64,000 bases of DNA from JAAURB01 sp049649525 (lineage in GTDB: Bacteria; Cyanobacteriota; Cyanobacteriia; Cyanobacteriales; Microcoleaceae), in contig JBARZE010000002.1 in NCBI GenBank assembly GCA_049649525.1, forward strand, positions 62,001 through 126,000, written 5' to 3'. A program made the position numbers and the translations under genes. The notes below the pieces were generated by a model. That model saw only the letters and a list, made by a program, of their open reading frames with translations, was not told the origin of the DNA and made no database searches. Positions 19,374 through 28,996 of this stretch are shown in pieces; within the stretch, counting starts at the first letter, position 1, and each line of letters starts with the position of its first letter.

Positions 19374-20438
19374 ATGAGTGAATCGACCGCCATTCCCTAT
19401 CTGTTGCGGGCTGCACGGGGTGAAGAGTTAGATCGTCCTCCGGTGTGGATGATGCGGCAGGCAGGTCGCTATATGAAAGTTTATCGCGATTTACGAGAAA
19501 AGTATCCGTCTTTCCGCGAACGTTCCGAAAACCCCGATATTGCGATTGAAATTTCTCTACAACCGTATCGGGCGTTTAAACCGGATGGGGTAATTCTATT
19601 TTCTGATATTCTAACGCCGCTGCCGGGAATGGGGATTGATTTTGATATCGTTGAAAGCAAAGGACCCATCATCGATCCACCGATTCGCAGCTTAGCACAA
19701 ATTGAAAAAATGCATCCGCTAGAGCCGGAGGAGTCTCTACCCTTTATCCGCACCATTTTACAAACGCTACGGCAAGAAGTGGGTAACGAAGCCGCTGTTT
19801 TAGGGTTCGTCGGTGCACCTTGGACGTTAGCCGCGTATGCCATTGAGGGCAAGAGTTCTAAAGATTATGCTAATATCAAACGCATGGCATTTTCTGAGCC
19901 GAAAATGTTACATCAATTCCTCGGACAAATAGCCGACTCTATCGCCACTTATGTCCGCTATCAAATTGACTGTGGGGCGCAATTTATCCAGATGTTTGAC
20001 TCTTGGGCGGGTCAACTCAGTCCTCAAGATTACGAAACCTTTGCTTTACCTTACCAAAAACGAGTATTTGAACAGGTAAAACAAACTCATCCTGATACGC
20101 CGTTGATTTTATATATTAACGGTAGCGCTGGGATTTTGGAGCGGATGGCGCAGTGTGGGGCGGATATGATTAGTGTAGACTGGACGGTGGATATGGCAGA
20201 AGCCCGTAACCGTATTGGTCATCATCTCGGGGTTCAAGGTAATCTAGATCCGGGTATTTTGTTTGGTTCAAAAGAGATTATTCGCGATCGCATTCTCGAT
20301 ACCATTCGTAAAGCCGGACGCAAAGGTCATATCCTTAATTTAGGACATGGTGTACTGCAAAGAACACCGGAAGACAACGTGGCTTATTTCTTTGAAACGG
20401 CAAAACACGCCGATGAATTGTTAAGTGTTCACGCTTAA
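19374..20438 (+). CDS. hemE: Uroporphyrinogen decarboxylase
   Basis: The enzyme removes four acetate carboxyls from uroporphyrinogen III to give coproporphyrinogen III, a step shared by haem, chlorophyll and bilin synthesis. The 354 aa are the expected length. Signature motifs are PPVWMMRQAGRYM (residues ~21-33, with active-site Arg), FSDILTPLPGMG (substrate-binding Asp) and LGHGVLQRTPEDN near the C-terminus. The start MSESTAIPYLLRAARGE is typical of cyanobacterial HemE. The enzyme is cytosolic. A palindromic repeat follows the stop codon. Confidence 0.97.
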   Translation: MSESTAIPYLLRAARGEELDRPPVWMMRQAGRYMKVYRDLREKYPSFRERSENPDIAIEISLQPYRAFKPDGVILFSDILTPLPGMGIDFDIVESKGPIIDPPIRSLAQIEKMHPLEPEESLPFIRTILQTLRQEVGNEAAVLGFVGAPWTLAAYAIEGKSSKDYANIKRMAFSEPKMLHQFLGQIADSIATYVRYQIDCGAQFIQMFDSWAGQLSPQDYETFALPYQKRVFEQVKQTHPDTPLILYINGSAGILERMAQCGADMISVDWTVDMAEARNRIGHHLGVQGNLDPGILFGSKEIIRDRILDTIRKAGRKGHILNLGHGVLQRTPEDNVAYFFETAKHADELLSVHA

Positions 20439-20462
20439 CTTGATTAAAGTTCCCCTTTTGTG

Positions 20463-20530
20463 ATCCCCCTTTTGTCCCCCTTTCTAAGGGGGAAGCTCGA
20501 GGATGCTGCGCTTTGAGTTTAATGGGGGAT
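20463..20530. repeat. C/G-run palindromic intergenic repeat (MITE-like)
   Basis: The element has nested inverted repeats: an outer ATCCCCC (20463-20469) pairing with GGGGGAT (20524-20530), and an inner CCCCCTT (20476-20482) pairing with AAGGGGG (20486-20492). Small elements of this composition are widely dispersed between cyanobacterial genes. Here it follows hemE and could also act as a transcription stop. Confidence 0.6.
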
Positions 20531-20598
20531 AATAAGAGTAATATAGAAGTCATTGATATGATGCCTAAATTGCTGATAAACTATGCAAAAATCAGCCA

Positions 20599-21540
20599 AT
20601 GAATAAACGAATTCTAATTACAGGGGCAAGTGGTTGTATTGGTCATTACATCACAGAAAGACTGATTCAAAATACCAATCATGAACTGTTTTTAATTGTT
20701 CGTAATATCGATAAATTAGGATTTGATATTCATGCCCGTCCTGGAATTTATGTTTTACAAGCAGATTTACGAGAAATCGATCAATTCACTGAACTGTTTA
20801 AAACGATTAATATTGCTATTTTAGCGGCAACGTCTTGGGGCGGAAAGCCTGAAGTTTATCAGGTGAATGTAGATAGTACACTGAAAATCTTACAATCTTT
20901 AGATTTAAATACTTGTGAACAAGTGCTTTATTTTTCTACCGCCAGTGTATTAGGGCAAGACAATCAACTATTAAAAGAAGCAGGCGAGATTGGTACTGAT
21001 TATATTAAATCGAAATATCATTGTCTGTATCAGATTTTACAAATTGCAGCCGATTTACCGCCATTACGAATATTATATCCGACATTGGTATTTGGGGGAG
21101 ATAAGAATAAACCCGTTTCTCATCTTTCTTCTGGCATTGCGGAAGTTACAAAATGGATTAGTTTAATTCGTTGGTTTAAAGCAGAAGGAAGTTTTCATTT
21201 TATTCATGGCGCTGATATTGCGAAAGTGGTTGAAATTCTCATCAGTAAGCCGATAAATTCTGAGAGAGTTGAGCATTTAGTATTAGGAAATAAACCTATA
21301 AAATTAAATGAAGCCATTCAAGAAGTTTGTGGTTTTTATAAGAAAAGAATTTACTTCCGGTTTAATTTATCTCCTTGGTTGATTAATTTCTTTATTGTTT
21401 TATTCAGAGTACAGATGGCAGATTGGGATCGGTTTTGTTTAGATTATCGTCATTTTACTTATCAAAATATTATCAATCCAGAACGGTTAAATCAGTCCGG
21501 TTCTTATCCTACATTAACTGATATTTTGAAGTCTAGTTAA
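20599..21540 (+). CDS. NAD-dependent epimerase/dehydratase family protein (SDR)
   Basis: This 313-aa atypical or extended SDR starts with the nucleotide-binding motif ILITGASGCIGHYITERL. An Ser-Thr pair lies in YFSTASVLG, and Tyr-x-x-x-Lys is present as YIKSKYHCL at the usual distance (around residue 140). The C-terminal half contains a hydrophobic stretch, LSPWLINFFIVLFRVQM (~256-272), which could touch the membrane. Substrate unknown. The gene follows hemE after a repeat-bearing gap; no operon partner is evident. Confidence 0.82.
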   Translation: MNKRILITGASGCIGHYITERLIQNTNHELFLIVRNIDKLGFDIHARPGIYVLQADLREIDQFTELFKTINIAILAATSWGGKPEVYQVNVDSTLKILQSLDLNTCEQVLYFSTASVLGQDNQLLKEAGEIGTDYIKSKYHCLYQILQIAADLPPLRILYPTLVFGGDKNKPVSHLSSGIAEVTKWISLIRWFKAEGSFHFIHGADIAKVVEILISKPINSERVEHLVLGNKPIKLNEAIQEVCGFYKKRIYFRFNLSPWLINFFIVLFRVQMADWDRFCLDYRHFTYQNIINPERLNQSGSYPTLTDILKSS

Positions 21541-22629
21541 TTTTTTGATTTATGTGTGGGAAAATAGAGTAAGCTATATGACCTAAACTTCTATTAATTA
21601 ATAGATTATTATAACTTAGGATTAACTGCAACTAAGACGGCAATTATCAGCTTTTAGCCTACATTATCTACAACTGTGATTTATGGCTATAGTTTTGTTT
21701 TGTATAGCAGTACGCAAATTAGTTAGGACATATATCCGATAAAATTATTATAAAAGATACTGATACTATTGTTGCAAAGTTCTTGACATAAACTTACAGT
21801 TCACAAAAAAAAGACAATCTGTAGAGGTGGCTTTTCTCAGTTTAAAGCTAAAACTGTGTATTGAACAATGGAGGGAACTCGTGATAAGTGCTGATTTATG
21901 AGTAAGTATTCAGGCTGCTTATTTTCGCCTGGAAACTCTCATCACCGCTCGCCCTTCTGAAACTGCTGTCCGGAACAAAAATCCGTAGTTATAACGCTTC
22001 AAAATTCCTCTTATAGAGATGATGAATAACTTTTGTGGTTTTAGTCATTTGATAAGATTTATTCAGTAGCAATATATTTTTATAGTTTGCAAGTCTTTTA
22101 AAATTTCTCAAAATAACATAAAGAGGGATTACTTTTAGTTTACTACCTGTCTATTTCCTGCTCCCGAACTCCGTTTATAATTATAAGATATTATTCATCA
22201 TGAGCAAAACGACAATAAAGGAAATCAAGCGTATAATTTCGGAGGTTATAATATTTGACCGTTTCCACAATTTTACTGCGATCGCATCGGCTGCTTAAAT
22301 GGAATTTATAACACCTCGCAATGGCTGCATCAAGACCATTGTCATCATTAATACTATGTAGCGATGTTCATTCCATCTTTTAAGTAATTTTTATTGTAAT
22401 AGCATAATTAAACTTGATAGTAATTTGGAAAAAATCGGCTTCTAGTGATAACAGTTAGTTTATTTGGCTTACTCTCTGACTAGAAACCGACCCGCTTATA
22501 TGCAACTTTCGATCTTTTATCCAATCTCTAGAAGAAATTGGGTGGTGGGCAACGCTGCCCCCGAATTCGTTTGGTAAATATCATGATGAATCTCCTTTTA
22601 AAAAAAGTATAATATTAAATAGTAATTGA
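21541..22629. other. Long non-coding stretch (about 1.1 kb), probably decayed
   Basis: No gene could be supported here. One short open stretch around 21904-21987 (plus strand) reads AAYFRLETLITARPSETAV and may be a gene remnant. The 11-mer TATAGCAGTAC at 21713-21723 is the reverse complement of a motif in two other intergenic regions (46151 and 57812). The region borders pseudogenes on its right side, so it looks like an eroding accessory site. Confidence 0.4.
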
Positions 22630-23140
22630 TTAGATACGCTTCATAAGTAAACTATCAAGATCAGCTTGAGGATGTTCTAGATCAAATTCAATTCCATCAA
22701 AGAACTTTTCAACACCACGAGAAGTTTAGGCCGGAATATGGGCTTTAAATCCAAGCTGTGCGGCTTCTTTCCCGATTTGCTCTCGATAGACTCGATCAAT
22801 TAAGACTTTAACTTAATCAAAATCCATTCAGGTAATTCTCATAAACTTCCCAACGTTTTGTATTAGTTAAAGACTATAAAATATGACTTTTATCAGGATA
22901 AGAAACATTACCGATGGGATCTTTATAATACATCTGGTTATAGTCAAATTTACTAATTGGCGGTGTTTCATCTCCCATTTTATAGTGACCTTCATCAAGA
23001 GGTTTTAGTACCTCCATTGGAAGATTTAAATCATTTATTCCTACTACAATTTTAACGAATTCCTGTCTATTTTGTGGCCGACCGCACCATTGCAAGGCTG
23101 CCATAAAACCTTTTAGTTCTGGGATTAAATGAAGAAAGAT
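22630..23140 (-). pseudogene. Broken gene of unrecognised family
   Basis: Read on the minus strand, a plausible protein runs from 23140 to 22630 but is broken. An open stretch of 88 codons ends in TAG at 22874-22876 (after YPDKSHIL). It then continues in frame as SLTNTKRWEVYENYLNGF to a TGA. A shifted frame follows with VKVLIDRVYREQIGKEAA, a further stop after FKAHIPA, and TSRGVEKFFDGIEFDLEH, to a final TAA at 22630-22632. The amino-acid pattern throughout is protein-like (amphipathic, charged), so this is one decayed gene rather than chance frames. I do not recognise the family. Confidence 0.55.
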
Positions 23141-23535
23141 TTATTGATTTTTCTTTCATAACATTAGCTTACATTAAATCTTAAAAAAATACTAAATTTA
23201 AAATTATTAGTTTTAAATCAGATCATTAGGTTTAGCTTATAGATGTAAATAAACATTAAATTCACTTGCCATAGACTCAAGTCTATGATTTAGATCTGAA
23301 AAATAGCCGATCATCTTCTCAAAGCTGTAACGTGTAGTACTGCAAGGTTAGGGGGTTTCTCCCAATTTTCCTTTCTCCCCGTCACCCGGTTTTCTTCAAT
23401 ATCCTCAATCCTACAATTTACGCTCGTCGCATATCCTATAATCTTAATAGTGAGTTGTCCTCCGGAACTTAACTATTTTCGAGTGTAATAAAACATATTT
23501 GAAGATCAGCGCTATAATTCTGGAGAATAACCCCA
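23141..23535. other. AT-rich intergenic region (395 bp)
   Basis: Nothing recognisable beyond AT-rich sequence on the left and a short pyrimidine-rich patch around 23350-23400. It presumably carried the promoter of the TPR pseudogene that follows. Confidence 0.4.
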
Positions 23536-24776
23536 ATGGACGAAAACCGTCTGCAAGCCTATCAACAACTGATTCAAGATTTATTAGACTGTCCGAGTGG
23601 GGAAGAGTCCCAGATATTACAAGTAAATTCTGAATGGGTTGATGCCGGGTTAGTATTGATGATGCAACAGGCTGCCCAACAGATGGCAACAGAGGGTGAA
23701 AGTAATGCCAATTGGTTAAGCAATTATGCCCTTGAAATAGCATACAACTTGGGAATAATCGCAGCAACACCCCAAGAATATGAACAGTTTTTGATGCAGA
23801 TATTGGAGGCAATAATAGAAAGTGACGGTAACCCGCAGGTGGTTTATCTTTTGCTGGAAGACAACGTTGATAAACTCGATGACGGCTTAACCCATATCTT
23901 GCAAATTTGGGCAACACAGACGCTATCATCCGCCGAAGCCGACCTGGGAGAGGGAGAGTTTATTGCTGCTATTTTAAATAACTTTGGCAACCTCATTCAA
24001 CAGTTTCCTTTGGGTGACAAAGCAAGCAATATGGAAACTGCGATCGCATCATATCAAAATGCCTTACAAGTTTATACTCGCAATAGTTTTCCACAACAGT
24101 GGGCAACGACTCAGAATAACTTAGGTGAAGCCTACCGCGATCGAATCAAAGGAGATCGTGCCGATAACTTAGAAAATGCCATCGCATCATATCAAAATGC
24201 CTTACAAGTCCTTACCCGTAATAGTTTTCCACAACAGTGAGCAACGACTCAGAATAACTTAGCAGCAGCCTACCGCGATCGAATCAAAGGAGATCATGGC
24301 GATAACCTCGAAAGCGCTATCGAATCTTATCAAAATGCCTTACAAGTTTATACTCGCAATAGTTTTCCAACTGACTGGGCAATGACTCAGAATAACTTAG
24401 CAGCAGCCTACCATAATCGAACAAAGGAGATCATGGCGATAACTTAGAAACAGCGATCACCTGCGCCGAAAATGCCTTACAAGTTTATACTCGCAATAGT
24501 TTTCCACAAAATTATACTAAAACCTTATCCAGCTTAGGACGGGTTTACCGTGAAGCCCAACAATGGCAACAGGCTTATGACGCTTTCTCGGATGCGATCG
24601 ATATAGTTAAATCTTTACCAGAGGAGATTTTGTCAGGAAATGAAAGTAAACAGAAATTTGCGAAAAAATGGAATAAACTTTATATCTGTATGGTAGAAAC
24701 CTGCCGACAACTAAATAAACCCAAGGAAGCGTTAGAATATGCTGAACGTAGTAAAACCCGCAATTTAGTTGAATAA
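23536..24776 (+). pseudogene. TPR-repeat protein, probable TPR-CHAT gene, inactivated
   Basis: The first 234 codons are intact and followed by three lesions. A TGG became TGA at 24238-24240 (NSFPQQ then stop, whereas the repeat has NSFPQQWATTQNNL). One base was lost near 24421 (CGAATCAAAGG in the earlier repeat, CGAACAAAGG here). A TTA became TAA at 24774-24776 within RSKTRNLVEL. Four tetratricopeptide-like repeats of 46 residues (138-bp period) are visible, with the motif SYQNALQVYTRNSFP. The end, EALEYAERSKTRNLVE, is the sequence that usually leads into a CHAT (caspase-like) protease domain in cyanobacterial TPR-CHAT proteins. No CHAT domain remains. Confidence 0.85.
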
Positions 24777-24992
24777 ATCTTGCCGTCATACTCAGCAGAA
24801 AAGCAGAATCATTCATGTCTTTGTCTTTTACTAATATTCAACCCTCAACTAATGCTTTTTAATGTGGCATTATTTCTTAACCCTATTTGAACACATCCCC
24901 TTAGCAAAATGCTGACGACTGAAAGCAAAAAATACTCAATATTGAACTAAATACAATAAAATTATAAATAAATTAAGCAAAGAGATAAGTTT

Positions 24993-26450
24993 GTGAAAAA
25001 AATCAGTTTAAGTTTATATGCGTTTCACCTCTGTCAAAGTTTGAATCAGGCTTTCGATGAAGTTGATGATCGAGCATCCGAAATCTGGGAAAATTTAATT
25101 AAATTAACAGATAAAAATTTGCCCTTTAACGAACTAAAAAATCTGCGATCGCATTTAATTTGCTATCCCGAAAATACCTATAAGCCCGCAAAAGAAGAAC
25201 GAAAAAAATACAAATTAACAAAAAGCGATAATATTAACTTAGGCAGTATTTCCACAACAGCAGGCTTTAAAATTAATGGTAACTTGCAAGCATTTCGCCT
25301 TCATGATACTTATGCCGCCGATCTAACTTTATATGCTGATGAGACTCAAGAAATTGATATTGATCGGCTTCAATTATTCCAACCAAAATCTTTACTTCCT
25401 GATGTTATTCAAGCGAATTTAGGTCAAACGCTTTGGCTATATTGCGAAGTTGATGCCACTGAAAATGAGTGTGAAGAACTTGCAAAAAAATATGCGATAG
25501 CAATTCTCGCCGAAACTTCTTTTAAGCTTGATTTAGATAATATTAACAAAGGAAATTTATTCGATACTTTATTATTTGAATTTAAAGCAATTAATCCGAA
25601 TTACCCAGAAGATTTAACTCAATCTGCTCATCTTTTAATCTCTTTAAATTATCAAAAATCTTCTATTACTGAAGATCTGAGTAAAATCTATGATTGGCTA
25701 TTAGAGCTATTATGCTGTTATCATAAAATTAATTCTATTAATTCCCAAGTCAGTCAACGATATCAAGAAGCTAGAAATTTATATAGCAAATTAGATCAAG
25801 AGATCGATCATTTATCACAATTAATAGAAAATAATAATCGTCAAACTCGCCTCGACGATCTTAAATATCAACTCATAAAATTACCCAAAAATACAATAAA
25901 ATATAGTCAGTGTTTGGGTAATATCCAAGCTTTGCATACCGCCCTGGCGACGAATACAAAAAACTATGAAATTTGTCTGAAGAAATTAGAAGAGATACAA
26001 GAAATTCCTCAATTTTGGCAAGATTTTCTCCAAAAAACACGCGATCGCGATTTAGTTCAAATTCAAACTCATCTTAACTACCTTTCCCCCGCACAAGCCA
26101 ACTTTCAACAAGCAATTGATACTATCCGAGGTTTAGTAGAAATTGAACAAGCTGAGATCGATAAAATGAATGAAACTGCGGCTGAAAACCGACAAAAACG
26201 TTTAGAATATATTATTACTATTGTCAGTATTGGATTAGCAGTAAGTGGGATTTCTTCGGCTGTTGCTAACGAAACTATAATAACAACTCTAAATCAGTTT
26301 TCTATCTGTCCTTCTACTCCTCAACCTGAATTCTATCAGCAGTATTTGTGCAGTTTTTCTCTGATATTATTTCACTTATCGTTAGGAATTATATTAGCGA
26401 TTCCGATCGGGATATTGGTTGGGAGTTTACAAAAAAAAATTAACATTTAA
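24993..26450 (+). CDS. Uncharacterised coiled-coil protein with two C-terminal membrane helices
   Basis: The protein has 485 aa and I recognise no family. The N-terminal half (~1-240) is a mixed alpha/beta region beginning SLYAFHLCQSLNQAF. The middle (~240-400) is strongly helical with heptad-like spacing, including ARNLYSKLDQEIDHLSQLI. The C-terminus has two hydrophobic segments (~404-424 and ~450-475) joined by a short loop with two Cys. A cytosolic sensor region tethered by a terminal hairpin is a layout found in membrane-acting effectors and in NTPase-linked conflict proteins. The gene lies 216 bases after the broken TPR-CHAT gene, on the same strand. A functional link is only inference. 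Only one GCGATCGC octamer and a high A+T content were noted. Confidence 0.6.
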   Translation: MKKISLSLYAFHLCQSLNQAFDEVDDRASEIWENLIKLTDKNLPFNELKNLRSHLICYPENTYKPAKEERKKYKLTKSDNINLGSISTTAGFKINGNLQAFRLHDTYAADLTLYADETQEIDIDRLQLFQPKSLLPDVIQANLGQTLWLYCEVDATENECEELAKKYAIAILAETSFKLDLDNINKGNLFDTLLFEFKAINPNYPEDLTQSAHLLISLNYQKSSITEDLSKIYDWLLELLCCYHKINSINSQVSQRYQEARNLYSKLDQEIDHLSQLIENNNRQTRLDDLKYQLIKLPKNTIKYSQCLGNIQALHTALATNTKNYEICLKKLEEIQEIPQFWQDFLQKTRDRDLVQIQTHLNYLSPAQANFQQAIDTIRGLVEIEQAEIDKMNETAAENRQKRLEYIITIVSIGLAVSGISSAVANETIITTLNQFSICPSTPQPEFYQQYLCSFSLILFHLSLGIILAIPIGILVGSLQKKINI

Positions 26451-26624
26451 AAAACGCTAATTACTCATAACTGACTACTTCCGACTCAAACGGCTTACTA
26501 TTTATTGTAATAGTTATTGTGTAAATCCTATATTCTCAGTAGGCATCTCAACAAATAGGGTTAACTCAATGAATTAACCCTACAAATAGTGTTTATAAAA
26601 TTGTTAGATTAAACTTCAATCAGT

Positions 26625-28046
26625 TTAAACATCGTAATACAACGCAAACTCATAGGGATGAGGACGCAGACGCATCGGGTTAACTTCGTTATCGAGTTTA
26701 TAAGAAATCCAGTTAGCAATGAAATCTTCGGTAAACACACCCGACTCAGTTAAGAAAGCCTGGTCATTTTCTAATGCTTCTAACGCTAATTCCAACGAAC
26801 CCGGAGTCGAAGGAATCTTACTTAACTCTTCAGGAGTTAAATCATAGATATCCACATCCAAAGGTTCACCGGGGTCAATCTTATTCTTAACGCCATCTAA
26901 GCCAGCACACAGCATCGCTGCAAACGCTAAATAAGGGTTGGCGGTGGCATCTGGGCAACGGAACTCCATCCGCTTAGCTTTGGGGTTAGAACCCGTTAAC
27001 GGAATCCGAACTGAAGCAGAACGGTTACCCTGAGAATAGGCTAAGTTTACGGGCGCTTCAAAACCCGGAACCAAACGCTTGTAGGAATTAGTACTCGGAT
27101 TAGCGAAGGCTAGCAGCGCCGGGGCGTGCTTCAAAATGCCGCCAATGTAGTGGAGACCAAATTCACTTAAATCAGCGTATTTATCGCCATAGAACAGGGC
27201 TTGACCATCTTTCCAGATTGACTGGTGAGTGTGCATCCCCGAACCGTTGTCATTAAAGACAGGTTTCGGCATAAATGTGATGGTTTTACCATATTTCTTA
27301 CCCACGTTTTTGATGACATACTTGTAAATCATCAAGTTATCCGCCGCTTCAACTAATGTCCCGAAACGGAAACCCAATTCACACTGTCCGCCTGTTGCGA
27401 CTTCGTGGTGATGCTTTTCAATCGGTACACCACATTTAGCCATGGTCAGCAGCATTTCTGTCCGGATATCTTGGAAGGTATCGGTGGGGGCGACCGGGAA
27501 GTAACCTTGTTTGTATCCGGGTTTGTAACCTAAGTTTCCGCCGGGTTCTTCTCTACCGGAGTTCCAACGCCCTTCAACAGAATCTACATAGTAGTAGCCA
27601 CTGCTTTCAGTTTGATCGTAGCGAACATCATCGAAGATAAAGAATTCAGCTTCAGGACCAAAGAATGCTGTATCTCCCATCCCAGTTGAAATCAAATAGT
27701 CAATTGCTTTTTGAGCAATCACCCGAGGACAACGATTGTACCATTCTCCTGTTCGGGGTTCTTTAATACTACAAATTAAACTCAGAGTGGGTTCACTCAT
27801 GAATGGGTCGATCCAAGCCGTTTTGGGATCCGGGACCATGGACATATCTGATTCGTTGATTGCCTTCCAACCCCGAATACTCGAACCATCAAAGGGAATA
27901 CCGTCGGTGAAACCCGTTTCATCTAATTCAGTTCGATAGATGGTGAGGTGTTGCCAGGTTCCTGGCATATCGATAAACTTCAGATCAATCATTTGAATAT
28001 TTTGGTCTTGAATCATGCTCAAGACTTCTTGGCCTGTTTCTGGCAT
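26625..28046 (-). CDS. glnA: Glutamine synthetase type I
   Basis: The enzyme joins ammonium to glutamate using ATP and is the entry point of nitrogen into amino acids. The 473 aa are the normal GSI length. Motifs are DGSSIRGW near the N-terminus, FGPEAEFFIFDD (metal-binding Glu), NDNGSGMHTHQSIW (ATP and glutamate site), KRLVPGFEAPVNLAYSQGNRS and the C-terminal MEFRCPDATANPYLAFAA. The ribosome-binding site AAGGAGAT ends 5 bases before the ATG. An NtcA-type promoter lies upstream (28121-28163). In cyanobacteria the enzyme is also controlled by small inhibitor proteins (gif genes), which are not seen here. Confidence 0.98.
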   Translation of the reverse strand: MPETGQEVLSMIQDQNIQMIDLKFIDMPGTWQHLTIYRTELDETGFTDGIPFDGSSIRGWKAINESDMSMVPDPKTAWIDPFMSEPTLSLICSIKEPRTGEWYNRCPRVIAQKAIDYLISTGMGDTAFFGPEAEFFIFDDVRYDQTESSGYYYVDSVEGRWNSGREEPGGNLGYKPGYKQGYFPVAPTDTFQDIRTEMLLTMAKCGVPIEKHHHEVATGGQCELGFRFGTLVEAADNLMIYKYVIKNVGKKYGKTITFMPKPVFNDNGSGMHTHQSIWKDGQALFYGDKYADLSEFGLHYIGGILKHAPALLAFANPSTNSYKRLVPGFEAPVNLAYSQGNRSASVRIPLTGSNPKAKRMEFRCPDATANPYLAFAAMLCAGLDGVKNKIDPGEPLDVDIYDLTPEELSKIPSTPGSLELALEALENDQAFLTESGVFTEDFIANWISYKLDNEVNPMRLRPHPYEFALYYDV

Positions 28047-28120
28047 ATCAATCTCCTTAATTTTTCTTAACTTGGAAAACTAATTTAATACCTTATGGCA
28101 AAATTACATACATCTGGCTC

Positions 28121-28163
28121 ATCATAATGACTCAGATTGGTTAAGTTTTGTATCGAGTGCTAC
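28121..28163 (-). promoter_or_regulatory. NtcA-activated promoter of glnA
   Basis: The sequence GTA-TCGAGTGC-TAC at 28150-28163 is a perfect GTAN8TAC NtcA box (palindromic, so valid on both strands). On the minus strand, 23 bases separate it from TATGAT (28126-28121), a good -10 element. This is the layout of class II NtcA promoters, in which the box replaces the -35. Transcription would start near 28114 and give a leader of about 68 bases for glnA. The box could also influence the divergent apcF. Confidence 0.88.
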
Positions 28164-28219
28164 ACTCTCGCACGACGTGACTGAGAATAATTGAAAGATA
28201 TTATAAGGAGATTTAATTT

Positions 28220-28729
28220 ATGCGAGACACAGTCACGAATCTGATCAGAAATTACGATACTACAGGCCGATACTTAGATCGTGATGGAATTGATCAGTTA
28301 AAGTCTTACTTTAAAACGGGTACAGCCCGAGTACAAGCGGCAACTGCGATTAATGGTAATGCAGCAGCATTGGTGAAACAGGCTGGAATTCAACTATTTG
28401 ATGAGATTCCGGAATTAATTCGCCCAGGGGGTAATGCCTATACAACCCGTCGTTATGCCGCCTGTTTACGGGATATGGATTATTATCTGCGTTATGCCAC
28501 TTATGCGTTGGTAGCCGGTAATACTAATGTTCTCGATGAACGAGTTTTGCAAGGGTTACGGGAAACCTACAACTCACTCGGGGTTCCGATTGGGCCTACA
28601 GTTTACGGTATCGGGATTATGAAAGATCTCGTCCGGCAAACAGTCGCCGAAGCCGGGATTGAAGTGGGAGATTATCTCGATCAACCCTTCGATTATATGA
28701 TTTCCGAGTTGAGTGAAAAGGATATCTAA
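28220..28729 (+). CDS. apcF: Allophycocyanin beta-18 subunit (phycobilisome core)
   Basis: This 169-aa phycobiliprotein matches the length and sequence of ApcF, with its start MRDTVTNLIRNYDTTGRYL and end YMISELSEKD. The chromophore-binding Cys is in RRYAACLRDMDYYLRYATYAL (about residue 84). The residues following, ERVLQGLRETYNSLGVPIGPTV, distinguish it from ApcB (161 aa). ApcF pairs with the core-membrane linker ApcE and passes energy to the reaction centres. A Shine-Dalgarno AAGGAG lies upstream. The gene is divergent from glnA, with a 173-base shared regulatory region. Confidence 0.95.
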   Translation: MRDTVTNLIRNYDTTGRYLDRDGIDQLKSYFKTGTARVQAATAINGNAAALVKQAGIQLFDEIPELIRPGGNAYTTRRYAACLRDMDYYLRYATYALVAGNTNVLDERVLQGLRETYNSLGVPIGPTVYGIGIMKDLVRQTVAEAGIEVGDYLDQPFDYMISELSEKDI

Positions 28730-28996
28730 CCGTCTGTCAAGGATTGACTGTGTCTACATTCATCCCGACTGGCTGTAAGATTCTGTAGCCTCTCAACTGC
28801 GCTATTTTGGGGGAATTTTAATTTGAGTAGGATTCTTCAAAATTAGAGTATCTGCGGGGGCTACACTTTGTTGCTGCTAACTGTCAAAGGCGATCGTACC
28901 CATCTCAATTCTATATTCGCTTCGCTGATAATGCTCTTTATTTCCTACATTTTCAGTGTTAAATTACCAGCCTAATTAAAAAAATATGGTAGATGA

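Noticed and set aside
23990..24520. Regular 138-bp repeats that could suggest a CRISPR-like array
   Set aside because: They are coding TPR units with the whole period conserved, not short repeats with variable spacers.
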